Assembly (NCBI GenBank): GCA_019639235.1
Contig: JAHBSG010000013.1
Coordinates: forward strand, 42,943 to 106,942
Source: Acidobacteriota bacterium
GTDB taxonomy: Bacteria > Acidobacteriota > Blastocatellia > Pyrinomonadales > Pyrinomonadaceae
DNA: 64,000 nt
Reading direction: 5' to 3'
Shown: positions 19,279 to 30,411 of the stretch, piece by piece
Layout: each line of letters opens with the position of its first letter
How positions within the stretch are numbered: position 1 is the stretch's first letter
Notes under the pieces: generated by a model
What the model was told of the DNA's origin: nothing
Database searches by the model: none
What the model saw: the letters and a program-made list of their open reading frames with translations, nothing else
Program-made: the position numbers and the translations under genes

Positions 19279-20655
19279 ATGGCTGCATATCCAGAAGCAA
19301 GACGCGAGCAATTTCTCGAGCGGCCGCTGCCGAGCAGCGATGAGAGCGAACGGACCATTCTCGGTGCGATCCTGCTTGATAATTCGGTTGTTACGCAGGC
19401 GGTCGAGCATCTCAAGCCCGAGGATTTCTACTCGCCTTTTAACCGCCGGATATATGCCGCGATGGTCTCGCTTTTTGATGCCAGCCGGCCGATCGATCCG
19501 ATCTTGATCGCCGAGGAACTGAAGCGGGACGGCTCGGTCGAAATGATCGGCGGCGTCGCCGCGATCGCAAACCTGACCTACGGGCTGCCGCACTTCACGG
19601 ACGTTTCGGATTACATCCACGTCGTTAAACAAAAGTCGCTGATGCGGAACCTGATCAGGACCTGCAACCAGATAACGAGCGACGCGCTTGAGGAAGAAGA
19701 GGATGCCGAGATCGTGCTTGACCGTGCGGAGCAGATGATCTTCGCCCTTGCCGAGCAGCGGGAACGGACCGGCTTTGAAGCAATCCGGCCGATCGCTGAG
19801 ACGGTTTTCCATAAAATTCAGGATTTTGCCCGGCGTGATTCGCATGCACTCACGGGCCTTTCGACCGGTTATCGCGACCTGGACAATATAACCTCGGGCC
19901 TGCAGGCGGGCGACCTGATAATCGTCGCCGCACGCCCTTCGATGGGAAAGACCGCACTCTGCCTGAACATTGCCCAGCGTGCTGCCATAAGGGAAAAGGC
20001 AGTGGTCGCGGTCTTTTCACTTGAAATGTCGAAAGAGCAACTTGTCATGCGTATGATGAGCGCCGAGGCTTCGGTCGATGCGCGTAACCTTCGGCTCGGG
20101 ATTCTTTCAAAGAACGACTGGGGACGGCTTGCCGAGGGCATCGCCGATCTTTCGGAGACAAAGCTCTTCATCGACGATACGCCGGGTATTTCGGTCATCG
20201 AGATGCGAGCCAAACTTCGGCGGCTGGCGGTCGAGCAAAAGAGGATCGACCTTGTCGTTGTGGATTACCTGCAGCTAATGAGTTCCTCGGGAAGACGAAA
20301 CGAGAACCGGCAACAGGAGGTCTCACAGATCTCGCGAGACCTTAAGGCACTGGCCAAGGAATTCAATTGCCCGGTGGTCGCTCTTTCGCAGCTCTCGCGT
20401 GCACCGGAGGCCAGAAACCCGCCAAAGCCGATGATGTCCGACCTTCGCGAATCGGGTTCGATCGAGCAGGACGCCGATGTGGTTGCTTTTATTTACCGCT
20501 CGGACTACTATTCGAAGAATCCGGACGAGGTGCCCGAAGAGGAGCGAAACATCGCGGAACTCATCATAGCGAAACAGCGTAACGGCCCGACGGACACGAT
20601 CAAAATGGCCTTCCTCAAGCAGTTCACCCGCTTTGAGGATGCCTATTTGCCTTAA
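19279..20655 (+). CDS. dnaB: replicative DNA helicase
   Basis: 458 residues. The N-terminal primase-interacting domain (SERTILGAILLDN) is followed by the RecA-like helicase domain from about 190: Walker A ARPSMGKTALCLNIAQ, VFSLEMSKEQLVMRM, DYLQLM (Walker B) and SREIS-like QISRDLKALAKEF. No intein. It follows the S6-S18-L9 set as in many bacteria but has its own promoter candidate. Confidence 0.97.
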   Translation: MAAYPEARREQFLERPLPSSDESERTILGAILLDNSVVTQAVEHLKPEDFYSPFNRRIYAAMVSLFDASRPIDPILIAEELKRDGSVEMIGGVAAIANLTYGLPHFTDVSDYIHVVKQKSLMRNLIRTCNQITSDALEEEEDAEIVLDRAEQMIFALAEQRERTGFEAIRPIAETVFHKIQDFARRDSHALTGLSTGYRDLDNITSGLQAGDLIIVAARPSMGKTALCLNIAQRAAIREKAVVAVFSLEMSKEQLVMRMMSAEASVDARNLRLGILSKNDWGRLAEGIADLSETKLFIDDTPGISVIEMRAKLRRLAVEQKRIDLVVVDYLQLMSSSGRRNENRQQEVSQISRDLKALAKEFNCPVVALSQLSRAPEARNPPKPMMSDLRESGSIEQDADVVAFIYRSDYYSKNPDEVPEEERNIAELIIAKQRNGPTDTIKMAFLKQFTRFEDAYLP

Positions 20656-20661
20656 AAGTTT

Positions 20662-21177
20662 ATGGATGAAGATCTGAGATTTCCGATCGGCCCATTTGAG
20701 CTGAACGACGGCACAAGCCGCGAGGAGCGGATCGCCGTTATCCGCGAACTGCCGGAGAAGATGCGCGAGGCCTGTGCGGGCCTCAGCCCCGAACAGCTCG
20801 ATACGCCATACCGGCCGGGCGGCTGGTCGCTCCGGCAGACGGTTCACCACGTTGCCGACAGCCACATCAATTCGCTTTGCCGGTTCAAACTTGCGCTGAC
20901 CGAGACCGATCCGACGATCCGTCCATATCACGAAGACCGCTGGGCCGAGCTGCCGGATAAGGACCTCGAGATCGAGCCGTCGCTGAAGATCATCGAAGGC
21001 GTGCATGCCCACTGGACCGCACTTCTCGAAGCAATGAGCGACGAAGACTACCGGCGGGAACTCGAACATCCCGAAAGCGGCCGCTGGCGGCTTGAGGATA
21101 TGCTCGGGCTCTACTCCTGGCACTCGCGGCACCACACCGCCCACATAACGACCACAAGGGAACGAAACGGCTGGTGA
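20662..21177 (+). CDS. DinB-like YfiT/BstA family putative metal-dependent transferase
   Basis: 171 residues, four-helix DinB fold. The presumed metal ligands are in QTVHHVADSHIN (about 65-76) and at the C-terminus in WHSRHHTAHIT; the FPIGPFE opening matches the YfiT/BstA (bacillithiol transferase) family. The true thiol substrate in this organism is unknown. It begins 6 bases after dnaB and overlaps the next gene by 4 bases. Confidence 0.85.
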   Translation: MDEDLRFPIGPFELNDGTSREERIAVIRELPEKMREACAGLSPEQLDTPYRPGGWSLRQTVHHVADSHINSLCRFKLALTETDPTIRPYHEDRWAELPDKDLEIEPSLKIIEGVHAHWTALLEAMSDEDYRRELEHPESGRWRLEDMLGLYSWHSRHHTAHITTTRERNGW

Positions 21178-21686
21178 CGGTTACGCAAAAAACTCGCATA
21201 TTCGCGTCGGTCATAATCGGTACGTTTATCTTATCTATAGTTTCGTTCAGCCAGGAGCCGTATGAGGTTAAGTCTTGTGCTTTCACGAAATTACCGAAAA
21301 GATCAGCCGGTACGGAACTGATTCTTATTTTGCCGCGTGGAACAAAGTTACGCCGCGCGAAGGACCATGATTACTTGCAGTATTGGGTCGAACATCGTTC
21401 GAATGGCAATGTGTACTTTTTGCAAGGAATGTGGGGGCCAAACTCTACACCCGGAAGGCCGGCAGAGAGATTGACAAAGGCAAGTCGTTCGATCGAGTCG
21501 CGTGCGTGGACTTATGAATCCCGGCAAGGTGTCGATGTGAAAGGTGTCGCAGAAGATGGCAAGCGATGGCGATACTTGGGAACATATGGTGAGTTCTTCG
21601 GTTATGAAGGTGTATCCGATGACGCGGCGAGCTTTTTTGACTCGTTACTGGACAATGTTTGTCACATAGCGAATACGAGAAAATAG
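21174..21686 (+). CDS. hypothetical exported protein
   Basis: 170 residues from GTG 21174, which overlaps the preceding stop. A hydrophobic N-terminal segment (IFASVIIGTFILSIVSF) looks like a signal peptide with cleavage near FSQ-EP. The mature part has two cysteines (CAFTKLPK, NVCHIANT), which may pair, and a beta-rich middle (YLQYWVEHRSNGNVYFLQG). I do not recognise a family. It ends within the start codon of the next gene. Confidence 0.65.
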   Translation: MTVTQKTRIFASVIIGTFILSIVSFSQEPYEVKSCAFTKLPKRSAGTELILILPRGTKLRRAKDHDYLQYWVEHRSNGNVYFLQGMWGPNSTPGRPAERLTKASRSIESRAWTYESRQGVDVKGVAEDGKRWRYLGTYGEFFGYEGVSDDAASFFDSLLDNVCHIANTRK

Positions 21687-23101
21687 TGTCGTCTTCAAAT
21701 TCTGATCGGCTAGTCTCCCTCGACGTGTTCCGTGGAATGACCATTGCCGGAATGGTGCTGGTCAATAATCCGGGGACGTGGTCGGCGATCTACGGCCCGC
21801 TGAAGCACGCCGAATGGCACGGCATAACGCCGACCGATTACATCTTTCCGTTCTTTCTTTTTATCGTCGGTGTCGCTGTGCCGATGTCGCTCGGCAAGAA
21901 GCTTACAAGCGGGATCGACCGCTCGGTCTATACGCGGATCTTCTCCCGCTCGGCGGCGATCTTCGCGAGCGGGCTGGCGATGTCCGCGATCCCTTTTTTC
22001 ATCATCAATGAAACGGCGATCCCATGGCCACTGAAATGGGCGGCCGTGGCATCCATCATCGCCGCACTATATTTCCTCTATCTCCGCAATTTTAAGCTGG
22101 CGTTCGCATTGATCGGAGTTTGGGCGGCGGTGGTGATAGCCGCGTTGCTGATCGGCTGGCAGGTGACGCCTTATAACGTCGGGACGATGCGGATCCCCGG
22201 CGTGCTGCAGCGGATCGCGGTCTGCTATCTCATTGTCGCTCTGATCTTTCTGCACACAAGCTGGAAACAGCAGGCAGCGATCGGTGGCGGGCTGCTGCTC
22301 TTTTATTGGCTGCTGATGACGCGTATTGCCGTGCCGGGCTGCGAGGTGACGACCATCGACGACAAGGCCTGCAACTTAGCTGCCTATCTCGACCGACTGA
22401 TCTTGACCGAGAATCACATCTGGCGTGCCGGTAAGGTTTTTGACCCGGAAGGCATTCTTTCAACACTTCCGGCGATCGCGACGACGATCTCAGGCGTGCT
22501 CACGGGAACGTGGGTGATAAAGAGTGACAAGGGACGAGGGACGAGTGGCGAGGGGAGAGTTGAAGATGTGAGCGACGCGGAGAGCGGTCTGGAAAATGTC
22601 CCCGCGTCCCCGCGTCTCGACGTCTCCGCGTCTTCAGCAAATTCAACGGCCATTGAAAAAGCACTCGGACTCTTTTTCTTCGGGACAATCCTGCTTGCGG
22701 TTGGCTGGGCCTGGAGCCTTGTTTTTCCGCTCAATAAATCGCTCTGGACGAGTTCGTATGTGGTCTATACTTCAGGGCTCGCACTGCTGACGCTCGGGTT
22801 TTGTTATTTTCTTATCGATATAAAGGGCTACAAGCGTTGGGCAAAGCCGTTCGTCATCTTCGGCGTAAACGCTCTGGCTCTGTTCGTTTTCTCCGGCATA
22901 ATGGCCCGCATTCTCGGCATCATCCGCGTCGCCGGGCCCGAGGGCAAAGAGACCACGCTCCAGCAGTGGCTCTATCAAAACCTCTTCCTTTCATGGCTCG
23001 AGCCGGTCAACGCCTCGCTCGCCTATGCGGTCGCGTTCATCCTCTTCTGGCTCTTCCTGATGTGGCTGCTCTACCGCCGCCGGATCTTCATCAAGCTCTA
23101 G
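21686..23101 (+). CDS. DUF5009 / heparan-alpha-glucosaminide N-acetyltransferase-like membrane protein
   Basis: 471 residues from GTG 21686; the frame is open upstream (TTG 21659) but overlaps the previous gene. The N-terminus RLVSLDVFRGMTIAGMVLVNNPG and the HAEWHGITPTDYIFPFFLF stretch define the NagX/HGSNAT-like acyltransferase family (COG4299). About ten membrane helices. It probably acylates a sugar, perhaps in cell-wall recycling, from family knowledge. Between two helices, after about residue 270, lies an in-frame repeat insertion of some 40 hydrophilic residues including [12 protein letters not shown], identical to a stretch in copA. Confidence 0.88.
   Translation: MSSSNSDRLVSLDVFRGMTIAGMVLVNNPGTWSAIYGPLKHAEWHGITPTDYIFPFFLFIVGVAVPMSLGKKLTSGIDRSVYTRIFSRSAAIFASGLAMSAIPFFIINETAIPWPLKWAAVASIIAALYFLYLRNFKLAFALIGVWAAVVIAALLIGWQVTPYNVGTMRIPGVLQRIAVCYLIVALIFLHTSWKQQAAIGGGLLLFYWLLMTRIAVPGCEVTTIDDKACNLAAYLDRLILTENHIWRAGKVFDPEGILSTLPAIATTISGVLTGTWVIKSDKGRGTSGEGRVEDVSDAESGLENVPASPRLDVSASSANSTAIEKALGLFFFGTILLAVGWAWSLVFPLNKSLWTSSYVVYTSGLALLTLGFCYFLIDIKGYKRWAKPFVIFGVNALALFVFSGIMARILGIIRVAGPEGKETTLQQWLYQNLFLSWLEPVNASLAYAVAFILFWLFLMWLLYRRRIFIKL
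22574..22632 (+). repeat. dispersed palindromic repeat in the DUF5009 gene
   Basis: Terminal inverted repeat GACGCGGAGA (22574-22583) and TCTCCGCGTC (22623-22632). Bases 22598-22632 are identical to the complement of 12940-12974 in copA. The element lies in a predicted loop between membrane helices and is in frame. Confidence 0.9.
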
Positions 23102-23102
23102 G

Positions 23103-23156
23103 GTTCAGAGTGCGCGATTCATCGCGTGTCGACGAGCTAAAGCTCCCACTCTGAAC
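23103..23156. repeat. GTTCAGAGTG inverted-repeat element, copy 1
   Basis: 54 bp between convergent genes: perfect 10-bp ends GTTCAGAGTG/CACTCTGAAC enclosing two hairpins, CGCGAT-TC-ATCGCG and GAGCT-AA-AGCTC. It is related to the copies at 25404 and 40775. It may serve as a bidirectional terminator but has no U-tract. Confidence 0.8.
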
Positions 23157-25316
23157 TCATTTCACCTCGAAATTCTTGATCTCGACCGACAGTTCGCGTT
23201 CGAGCCGCTCCTTCTCTGCTTGTGCGGCTTTGCGTTCGGCCTCGATCTGCTCAAGCCGCGTTTCCTGTTCATTCGCTTTCGCGATGTAGCGCGTGATCAA
23301 CTGCTTTGCCTCCGGCGTTTTCGCCAGCGACTCGATGTTCTCGCGGAAGCGGGCTTGATCCTGTGTGATCGAAGTAACCTCCGCCGTAAGCAACTGCATT
23401 TTCTGTGAGACCAGGTCAATGCTTCTGCGGAGTGCGATCAATTTCTCCAGCCTTTGCCGGAGGGCTGCGTCGATATACCGACGGCTTATGAAAAGATCCA
23501 ACTGCTGTTGGGAGAACGATGCGAGCTGATACGAGTCCATTTGGCCAAGCTGCTCGACCACCGGCACAACCGCCGTGGCAAATGGTTCGAGGACGACACG
23601 GAATCGGTAGTAGCGATCGGTAACCGTTTCGGGCTTGATGGAGCTCTCGGCCAGTCCCCAGTTTTCGCGAACAGGGTGTTCGATGTACACGGTTTTGACC
23701 TTATCGGTCTGATTGCTAAGGGTGTATGTCTTTTTGTCGTGGCGGAAGTAGTGGGCCTGAAAGACACCATTGACGACCTTGATCAATTGGACCGGGCGGA
23801 GATCGGTTTCGGACTTCGTGCTGACCCGTGTGCCGAGATCGAGTGCAAATGAGATCAGCCGCCGCTCTTTCGGCTTCAACCGCTCCATCAACGCTTCGCC
23901 GGCATACGCGTCTCCATCAAGCACGGTGAGGCTTCCGCCCTCGAAGGTCAGCGGCGTTGTATTGCTGAGCATCATTCCGCCCATCGGGCGGTCCTTTCGG
24001 GCGGACTCGTTGTAGATCGAAACGCGTTCTCCCTCCATCTTGGTTTGCACGATGGGAATCAGAGCAGAGCGATTTCGCTCCACCGAAACTGGAGCCTCGA
24101 TCCGGTACTCGAAAAGATCGCCGAGTTCTCGCCCGGTCGCCGCGGTTTCGACACCCGATGTACCGGCCTGCAGCGCATCGCTCAGGCTTGTTTGGGCACC
24201 AGGCAATAGCGACATGAAGTTTGATGTTGTGCGCGAACCGCTTACATTCACATCCCCGGTCCCGCGCCCAGATCCGCTGCCCGACCCGCCACCCGAGCCG
24301 GAGCCGTATCCGACTCCCGAGCCCAATTCTTCGGCGTCGTAGATCTGCGGGTCGAGGTTGAGGTCATCAGGGATCGGAACGATCGGCCGATAACGGTAGA
24401 GCGGCTTTTGCAGATTCTGGATGAATGATACCGGCGAGCCAGAGACAAGCGAGAGCTGGACGTTGTCCCAGCTTTCGTCGCTGACATTATCGACGATGGC
24501 CCAACCCTGGAAAAAGGGCTTGCCGTCATCGCCGAGTACGACGCGATATGTCGTTTTCCAGATCGGTGCTGACACGACATAGCTGACCATCATTTCTCGC
24601 GTTCCGCCTCCGGTGCTGGCGATCGAGATGGTCTTTGCGTCGCGAAGCCGGGTCGACGCAGTCGCATTGGCGAATTCATTGATGTTCCGTCGAGTGCCCT
24701 CTTCGAGAAGCTTGATCGAACGGACATCGGAAAGCTCGAACGAGCTGATCTCGCCGGATTCGGATGCGATCACGAGTGTATGCTGGGACGGTAATCTGGT
24801 TCTCTCGTTGTCCTCCATCTTCGAGATGGCCCGCTTCTCAACCGTCAGGATCGATCCAGTGTGCGTGCCTTTCGAACTCGTTACCAACACTTTTGCTCCC
24901 TGAAGTTGTGATAAAACACCCGCGAGGCCGCTCAAACTCTCGTCGGCATCTTCTGTTTTAGAATCGATGCTGAACGGGATCTCGGCCGTTCGGGCCGATG
25001 CGGGCTGCGAGGAATTGTAAGATACGGCGCCGATGCGGCCTTGGCCGAGGTCGAGGACGACCATTGATTTTAGAACGTCATCGACCTGCGATTGCTTGAA
25101 CGAAAGGTTGACCTCGGCGTTGCCGGTGACGACGCCGCGGCGCTCAATATAGGCGACGCCGTTGGAGTAAAGAATTACGCGGCGGATCGGCAATGTGGTG
25201 GGTCGCGGCGACGCGGCCGTCGCAGAAACGGCCGTGCGGGCGGGCCTTGTACTTTGTGCCTCGGCCAAGTTTGCGCACACCAATACCGAGAGGAGAAATA
25301 TCCCTAAATGTTTCAT
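23157..25316 (-). CDS. exported DUF4139 domain protein
   Basis: 719 residues with an N-terminal signal peptide (LGIFLLSVLVCANLAEA). The N-terminal part (RRVILYSNGVAYIERRG, QSQVDDVLKSMVV) and the C-terminal DUF4139 beta domain (RNSALIPIVQ... VYIEHP... FRVVLEPFA) are typical. A C-terminal coiled coil (about 640-715) is rich in Glu, Arg and Lys. In the middle (about 331-360) is a Gly/Ser-rich tract followed by NFMSLLPGAQ. Family role unknown; periplasmic or outer-membrane location likely. No partner gene in the neighbourhood. Confidence 0.82.
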   Translation of the reverse strand: MKHLGIFLLSVLVCANLAEAQSTRPARTAVSATAASPRPTTLPIRRVILYSNGVAYIERRGVVTGNAEVNLSFKQSQVDDVLKSMVVLDLGQGRIGAVSYNSSQPASARTAEIPFSIDSKTEDADESLSGLAGVLSQLQGAKVLVTSSKGTHTGSILTVEKRAISKMEDNERTRLPSQHTLVIASESGEISSFELSDVRSIKLLEEGTRRNINEFANATASTRLRDAKTISIASTGGGTREMMVSYVVSAPIWKTTYRVVLGDDGKPFFQGWAIVDNVSDESWDNVQLSLVSGSPVSFIQNLQKPLYRYRPIVPIPDDLNLDPQIYDAEELGSGVGYGSGSGGGSGSGSGRGTGDVNVSGSRTTSNFMSLLPGAQTSLSDALQAGTSGVETAATGRELGDLFEYRIEAPVSVERNRSALIPIVQTKMEGERVSIYNESARKDRPMGGMMLSNTTPLTFEGGSLTVLDGDAYAGEALMERLKPKERRLISFALDLGTRVSTKSETDLRPVQLIKVVNGVFQAHYFRHDKKTYTLSNQTDKVKTVYIEHPVRENWGLAESSIKPETVTDRYYRFRVVLEPFATAVVPVVEQLGQMDSYQLASFSQQQLDLFISRRYIDAALRQRLEKLIALRRSIDLVSQKMQLLTAEVTSITQDQARFRENIESLAKTPEAKQLITRYIAKANEQETRLEQIEAERKAAQAEKERLERELSVEIKNFEVK

Positions 25317-25403
25317 TTGATTGTCCTTAATTCCTGGGTCTTTTCGAGAACTATCGCTAAAGATGAGGCGAAAAAGGGAAATGGTTGCTTTAGGGGGAAG
25401 TTA

Positions 25404-25425
25404 GAGTGCGCGATTCATCGCGCAC
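25404..25425. repeat. GTTCAGAGTG element, partial copy
   Basis: GAGTGCGCGATTCATCGCG (25404-25422) is identical to 23108-23126. It forms a 9-bp stem GTGCGCGAT/ATCGCGCAC. It lies between sucC and the DUF4139 gene. Confidence 0.75.
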
Positions 25426-25437
25426 CCCTAATCTAGC

Positions 25438-26598
25438 CTACGCAGCGGCGGCGACCACTTTTTCGGCGGCGTCGTTCATCCCGGTGGCAGGGATAATGCC
25501 GATGCCGGAGTTGGCGAGGATCTCGCGGCCGGCTTCGACGTTCGTGCCTTCGAGCCGGGCGACGATCGGGATCGATACGCCCAGGTTCTTTGCGGCTGCG
25601 ACAACACCGCTTGCGACCATATCGCAGCGGACGATGCCGCCGAATATGTTGATGAGCACCGCCTTGACGTTCTCATCGGCGAGGAGGATCTTGAAAGCCT
25701 GCTCGACGCGTTCCTGCGAGGCACCGCCGCCAACGTCAAGAAAATTTGCGGGTTCGCCGCCGGCGAGCTTGATGATGTCCATCGTCGCCATGGCGAGGCC
25801 GGCACCGTTGACCATACAGCCGATGTTCCCGTCCAGCTTGATGTAGTTGAGGTCGTATTTCGAGGCTTCGATCTCGAGCGGCTCTTCCTCGTTCAGGTCG
25901 CGGAGCTCGGCGTAATCCTTATGGCGGAACATCGCGTTGTCGTCGAAGTTGACCTTTGCATCAAGGGCGATCAGGCGATTGTCCTTGGTGAGCAGGAACG
26001 GATTGATCTCAACGATCGAGGCGTCCATTTTCTCGTACGCTTCGTAAAGCGAGAGCATGAATTTGGCCGCCTGGCCCACGAGGTCACCGGGAATGCCGAG
26101 CCCGAAAGCGAGCTTGCGTGCCTGAAACGCCCGCATTCCGACCGAGGGGTCGATGGTCTCTTTGAGGATAAGCTCGGGCGTTTCCTCGGCAACCTTTTCG
26201 ATGTCCATTCCGCCGGCGGACGAGGCCATAAAGGTGTTGCGGCCGGTTACGCGGTCGAGCGTGATGCCGAGGTAGAACTCCTTGTCGATCGGCAAGCCTT
26301 CTTCGATCAGGAGCGTTTTTACCTCGCGGCCCTCGGGCCCGGTCTGGTGCGTGACGAGCTGCATCCCGATCATCTCGGAGGCGATCTGCTTCGCTTCCTC
26401 GGGCGATTTGGCAAGCTTAACGCCGCCGCCTTTCCCGCGGCCGCCGGCGTGGATCTGTGCCTTTACGACGACGACGTCGGTGCCGAGTTCGCGAGCAGCT
26501 GCCTCGGCCTCTTCGGCCGTGCGGGCGACAATGCCCCGCGGAACGGGAACGCCATATTCCTTCAGTAGGGCTTTGCCCTGATATTCATGGATCTTCAT
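25438..26598 (-). CDS. sucC: succinate-CoA ligase, beta subunit
   Basis: Citric-acid-cycle enzyme, succinyl-CoA to succinate with ATP or GTP. 386 residues. ATP-grasp N-terminus ([22 protein letters not shown], nucleotide contact [16 protein letters not shown]) and C-terminal ligase domain ([38 protein letters not shown]). The alpha subunit gene sucD, usually next to it, is not in the window; it must be elsewhere. Confidence 0.96.
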   Translation of the reverse strand: MKIHEYQGKALLKEYGVPVPRGIVARTAEEAEAAARELGTDVVVVKAQIHAGGRGKGGGVKLAKSPEEAKQIASEMIGMQLVTHQTGPEGREVKTLLIEEGLPIDKEFYLGITLDRVTGRNTFMASSAGGMDIEKVAEETPELILKETIDPSVGMRAFQARKLAFGLGIPGDLVGQAAKFMLSLYEAYEKMDASIVEINPFLLTKDNRLIALDAKVNFDDNAMFRHKDYAELRDLNEEEPLEIEASKYDLNYIKLDGNIGCMVNGAGLAMATMDIIKLAGGEPANFLDVGGGASQERVEQAFKILLADENVKAVLINIFGGIVRCDMVASGVVAAAKNLGVSIPIVARLEGTNVEAGREILANSGIGIIPATGMNDAAEKVVAAAA

Positions 26599-26653
26599 AA
26601 GGATTTGATAAAAAAGATTTTACCGAAACCGGGAACGGTAGTCGAGAGCCAGC

Positions 26654-26693
26654 GAAAAAGAAACGGCCCGGCCCGCCGACGGCAAGCCGAGCC
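26654..26693 (-). terminator. rho-independent terminator after the 189-aa lipoprotein gene
   Basis: On the minus strand, stem GGCTCGGC/GCCGGGCC (one G-U) followed by GTTTCTTTTT. It stands about 20 bases after the lipoprotein stop and before sucC. Confidence 0.7.
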
Positions 26694-26714
26694 TTATTGC
26701 AAATTTTGCTTCGG

Positions 26715-27284
26715 TTACTGAAGCTTTACGACAAGCTTTAGCATTTTCCAATCGCCGCTTCGCTTCACGTATTCGAACTCGAAGTTGGTCGGAACACGTT
26801 TCGTCGGGAACTTGCCGTCAACGACGAGTATCTCAAGGCCCTTCTCGTTGCGGATGTAGGGTGCCTGGGCGTACTCGGGGTCGAGCCGAAGAGCCTCGGA
26901 GATGATCGGCGTCACTGCCCGGCGGTTCTTTACGAAGTCTTTGAAGGTGTCCTTCATCTGTGCCTCGGTAAAGGTCGATTGGAAATCGGTAGAGGCCTTT
27001 TCGTAAATACCCGACCAATTGTCGGTGGTGACCGCGAGGTTAAAGTCGGCGAGCGTTTCTTTGACCATCGCTTCGATCAGGGCATCGCTCGGCATATCGC
27101 TGCTGGAGGTTGTGCTTGTTCCCGAGCTAGTGTTATCACCGGTACTTGTATTCGCGATATTCCCCAGATCGAAACTGCGGTTGCAACTGCAGCCGAGGAC
27201 GATGAGCGAGACAAACACAAGGGCGATAACGCCATTCGCTCTCGTATCTCCTCCCGAAATGAACTTATTGATGAGGTTTTTCAT
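26715..27284 (-). CDS. hypothetical lipoprotein
   Basis: 189 residues. The signal sequence ends in a lipobox (LIVLGC, Cys at about 32), so membrane anchoring is expected. After a Ser/Thr/Gly-rich linker (about 42-60), a folded domain starts at PSDALIEAMVKETLADFNLAV. It resembles small ketosteroid-isomerase-like or DUF4864-type domains in layout (helix, WSGIYEKAS, FKDFVKNRR, beta strands), but I cannot assign a family. Preceded by AGGAG-like bases. Confidence 0.7.
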   Translation of the reverse strand: MKNLINKFISGGDTRANGVIALVFVSLIVLGCSCNRSFDLGNIANTSTGDNTSSGTSTTSSSDMPSDALIEAMVKETLADFNLAVTTDNWSGIYEKASTDFQSTFTEAQMKDTFKDFVKNRRAVTPIISEALRLDPEYAQAPYIRNEKGLEILVVDGKFPTKRVPTNFEFEYVKRSGDWKMLKLVVKLQ

Positions 27285-27309
27285 AGGTTCTCCTAGATCT
27301 ATTTACTTA

Positions 27310-28179
27310 CTAGCGTTTTCGCCATGGGTCCAGCAGGCTTCGCCAACTTTCGACCGTGCGGGTATATTCATTGCGGCACCGAACCGCCCGTTCTTTCGGG
27401 AGATAACCGGCGTCAACTATCTTTGCATGTTTAGACGCATCCGAACCATAGATCATGCAAAGCGACGTGTAAAATCTTTGCTCGTTCAGCAGATGCTCAT
27501 CGGCGAATTTTCGCTTTGACGGAACCGTCTGCTTGGCCTCGAGGTTGAACGCATCCGCCGCCGCATAAACTGCCTTCACGCCGTCCTCGCCGAGTTCGGT
27601 CAGGTTCACATAGGCAGCAAGGCGGTCAGCGGCATCTTCCTCATTGCCGGCAACCGGCAGGTCATAGGCGTCGATCAAAGCGTGCCCGATCTCATGGAGA
27701 AAGACGAAACGCATCGAATCGAACATTCGCTCGTAGGCTCGCTCTTCGGTCTCGCCGCTGGCTTTGAAAACGCCGAGGAAGCGCTCCATCATTTCAAAAC
27801 AGATCGTGACCGAGCGGTCCTTTGGATCGTAAAAAGCGTTCTGTTCGGCGCAGGACCGTGTACGGATCAAGATGTTGTGCGGCAGTATGAGTGCCTGATT
27901 GAGCTTGTCCGCGGCCTTCTCAAGCATTTTTTCCGTTTTTACCTGATTGTCAAGCCGCTGGAAGCGTGCGACGGAGAGGTCCTGTTGTTCTACGATGAAA
28001 TCGCCGGCATCGGGCCGCTTCAAAGGCGTTGGGGCGGCTGCCGCAGGCGATGCTGAAGCGTCCGGCGTTTCGGCGGGTTCGGGCCGGCTGACCGAACCGC
28101 GGTCCGAGCGGAATACGCACCCGACGACCATGGTCAGGAGCACGAGGGCCACGAGAAGATTTGAACGGTTCAAGGGCAT
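27310..28179 (-). CDS. DUF4344-type putative metallopeptidase, lipoprotein
   Basis: 289 residues. The lipobox is in LLTMVVGC (Cys21). The zinc motif is FVFLHEIGHALIDAYDLPV, a HEXXH with a downstream EEDAADRLA stretch that could give the third ligand, as in DUF4344 peptidases. An upstream CAEQNAFYDPKDRSVTICFE segment also fits that family. It is probably anchored outside the cytoplasmic membrane. It sits 25 bases from the next lipoprotein gene on the same strand. Confidence 0.8.
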   Translation of the reverse strand: MPLNRSNLLVALVLLTMVVGCVFRSDRGSVSRPEPAETPDASASPAAAAPTPLKRPDAGDFIVEQQDLSVARFQRLDNQVKTEKMLEKAADKLNQALILPHNILIRTRSCAEQNAFYDPKDRSVTICFEMMERFLGVFKASGETEERAYERMFDSMRFVFLHEIGHALIDAYDLPVAGNEEDAADRLAAYVNLTELGEDGVKAVYAAADAFNLEAKQTVPSKRKFADEHLLNEQRFYTSLCMIYGSDASKHAKIVDAGYLPKERAVRCRNEYTRTVESWRSLLDPWRKR

Positions 28180-28280
28180 CGGGGGAATCAGGCCAATACA
28201 TTCTAGCCGAAATCCATCGGAACGACCATTTGGCCCAAGCTCTGATTTAAGGACGTTGCTCTAATGCCTGTTTGCGATAG

Positions 28281-28316
28281 AAAAAGAAAAGGCCGGCGGA
28301 AAGTATCCGGCCGGCC
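28281..28316 (-). terminator. rho-independent terminator after pepA
   Basis: On the minus strand, perfect stem GGCCGGC/GCCGGCC followed by TTTTCTTTTT, about 20 bases beyond the pepA stop. Confidence 0.88.
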
Positions 28317-28338
28317 AATGAACAGAAACGTGAAAGGC

Positions 28339-29835
<1,497 letters not shown>

Positions 29836-29894
29836 TCGTTTCCTCGATTATAAAATTGTTTTATGCAGCCAGAAATACTTGTAATATCTATAAC

Positions 29895-30347
29895 TTATCT
29901 AGTTCGTTCTTTCAACTGTTGACGCGTTTCGCGTTCGACCGTCTTTCGCATCTCGGTCTCGCGTTTGTCATAGAGTTTCTTGCCCTTGGCGACCCCGATC
30001 TCAAACTTTATCCGTCCATTTTTCCAGTAGATCGCCGTGACAACGAGGGTCATCCCCTTTTGCGTGGTCTCTTTTTCGAGTTTATCGATCTCTTTGCGGT
30101 GAAGCAGCAGTTTACGCGGCCGCAGCGGTTCGTGGTTCTGTTTGTTTCCGTGCGAGTACGGCGAGATGTGCGCATTAATCAGCCAAACCTCGTCATCCTT
30201 GATGGAAACGTAGGAATCCTTGAGCTGAATTCGTCCCGCCATGATGGATTTGACCTCGGTGCCAAGGAGCGCAGCTCCGGCCTCGTACCGATCTAGGATG
30301 TGGTACTCGTGAAATGCCTGGCGGTTTGTAAGTATCTCTTTATCCAC
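29895..30347 (-). CDS. smpB: SsrA-binding protein
   Basis: Partner of tmRNA in rescue of stalled ribosomes. 150 residues; the signature NRQAFHEYHILDRYEAGAAL, GTEVKSIMAGRIQLKDSY and the basic C-terminal tail (KGKKLYDKRETEMRKTVER) are intact. The tmRNA gene ssrA is not visible in the window. Confidence 0.96.
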   Translation of the reverse strand: MDKEILTNRQAFHEYHILDRYEAGAALLGTEVKSIMAGRIQLKDSYVSIKDDEVWLINAHISPYSHGNKQNHEPLRPRKLLLHRKEIDKLEKETTQKGMTLVVTAIYWKNGRIKFEIGVAKGKKLYDKRETEMRKTVERETRQQLKERTR

Positions 30348-30411
30348 GGCGTAAACCTTTATACTGCATCAAGTAACGAAGGCAAGCAAACCGAAATGAG
30401 ATCGGGCGGGT

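Noticed and set aside
25316..26714. sucCD operon
   Set aside because: Only sucC is present; its neighbours are a DUF4139 gene and a lipoprotein gene.
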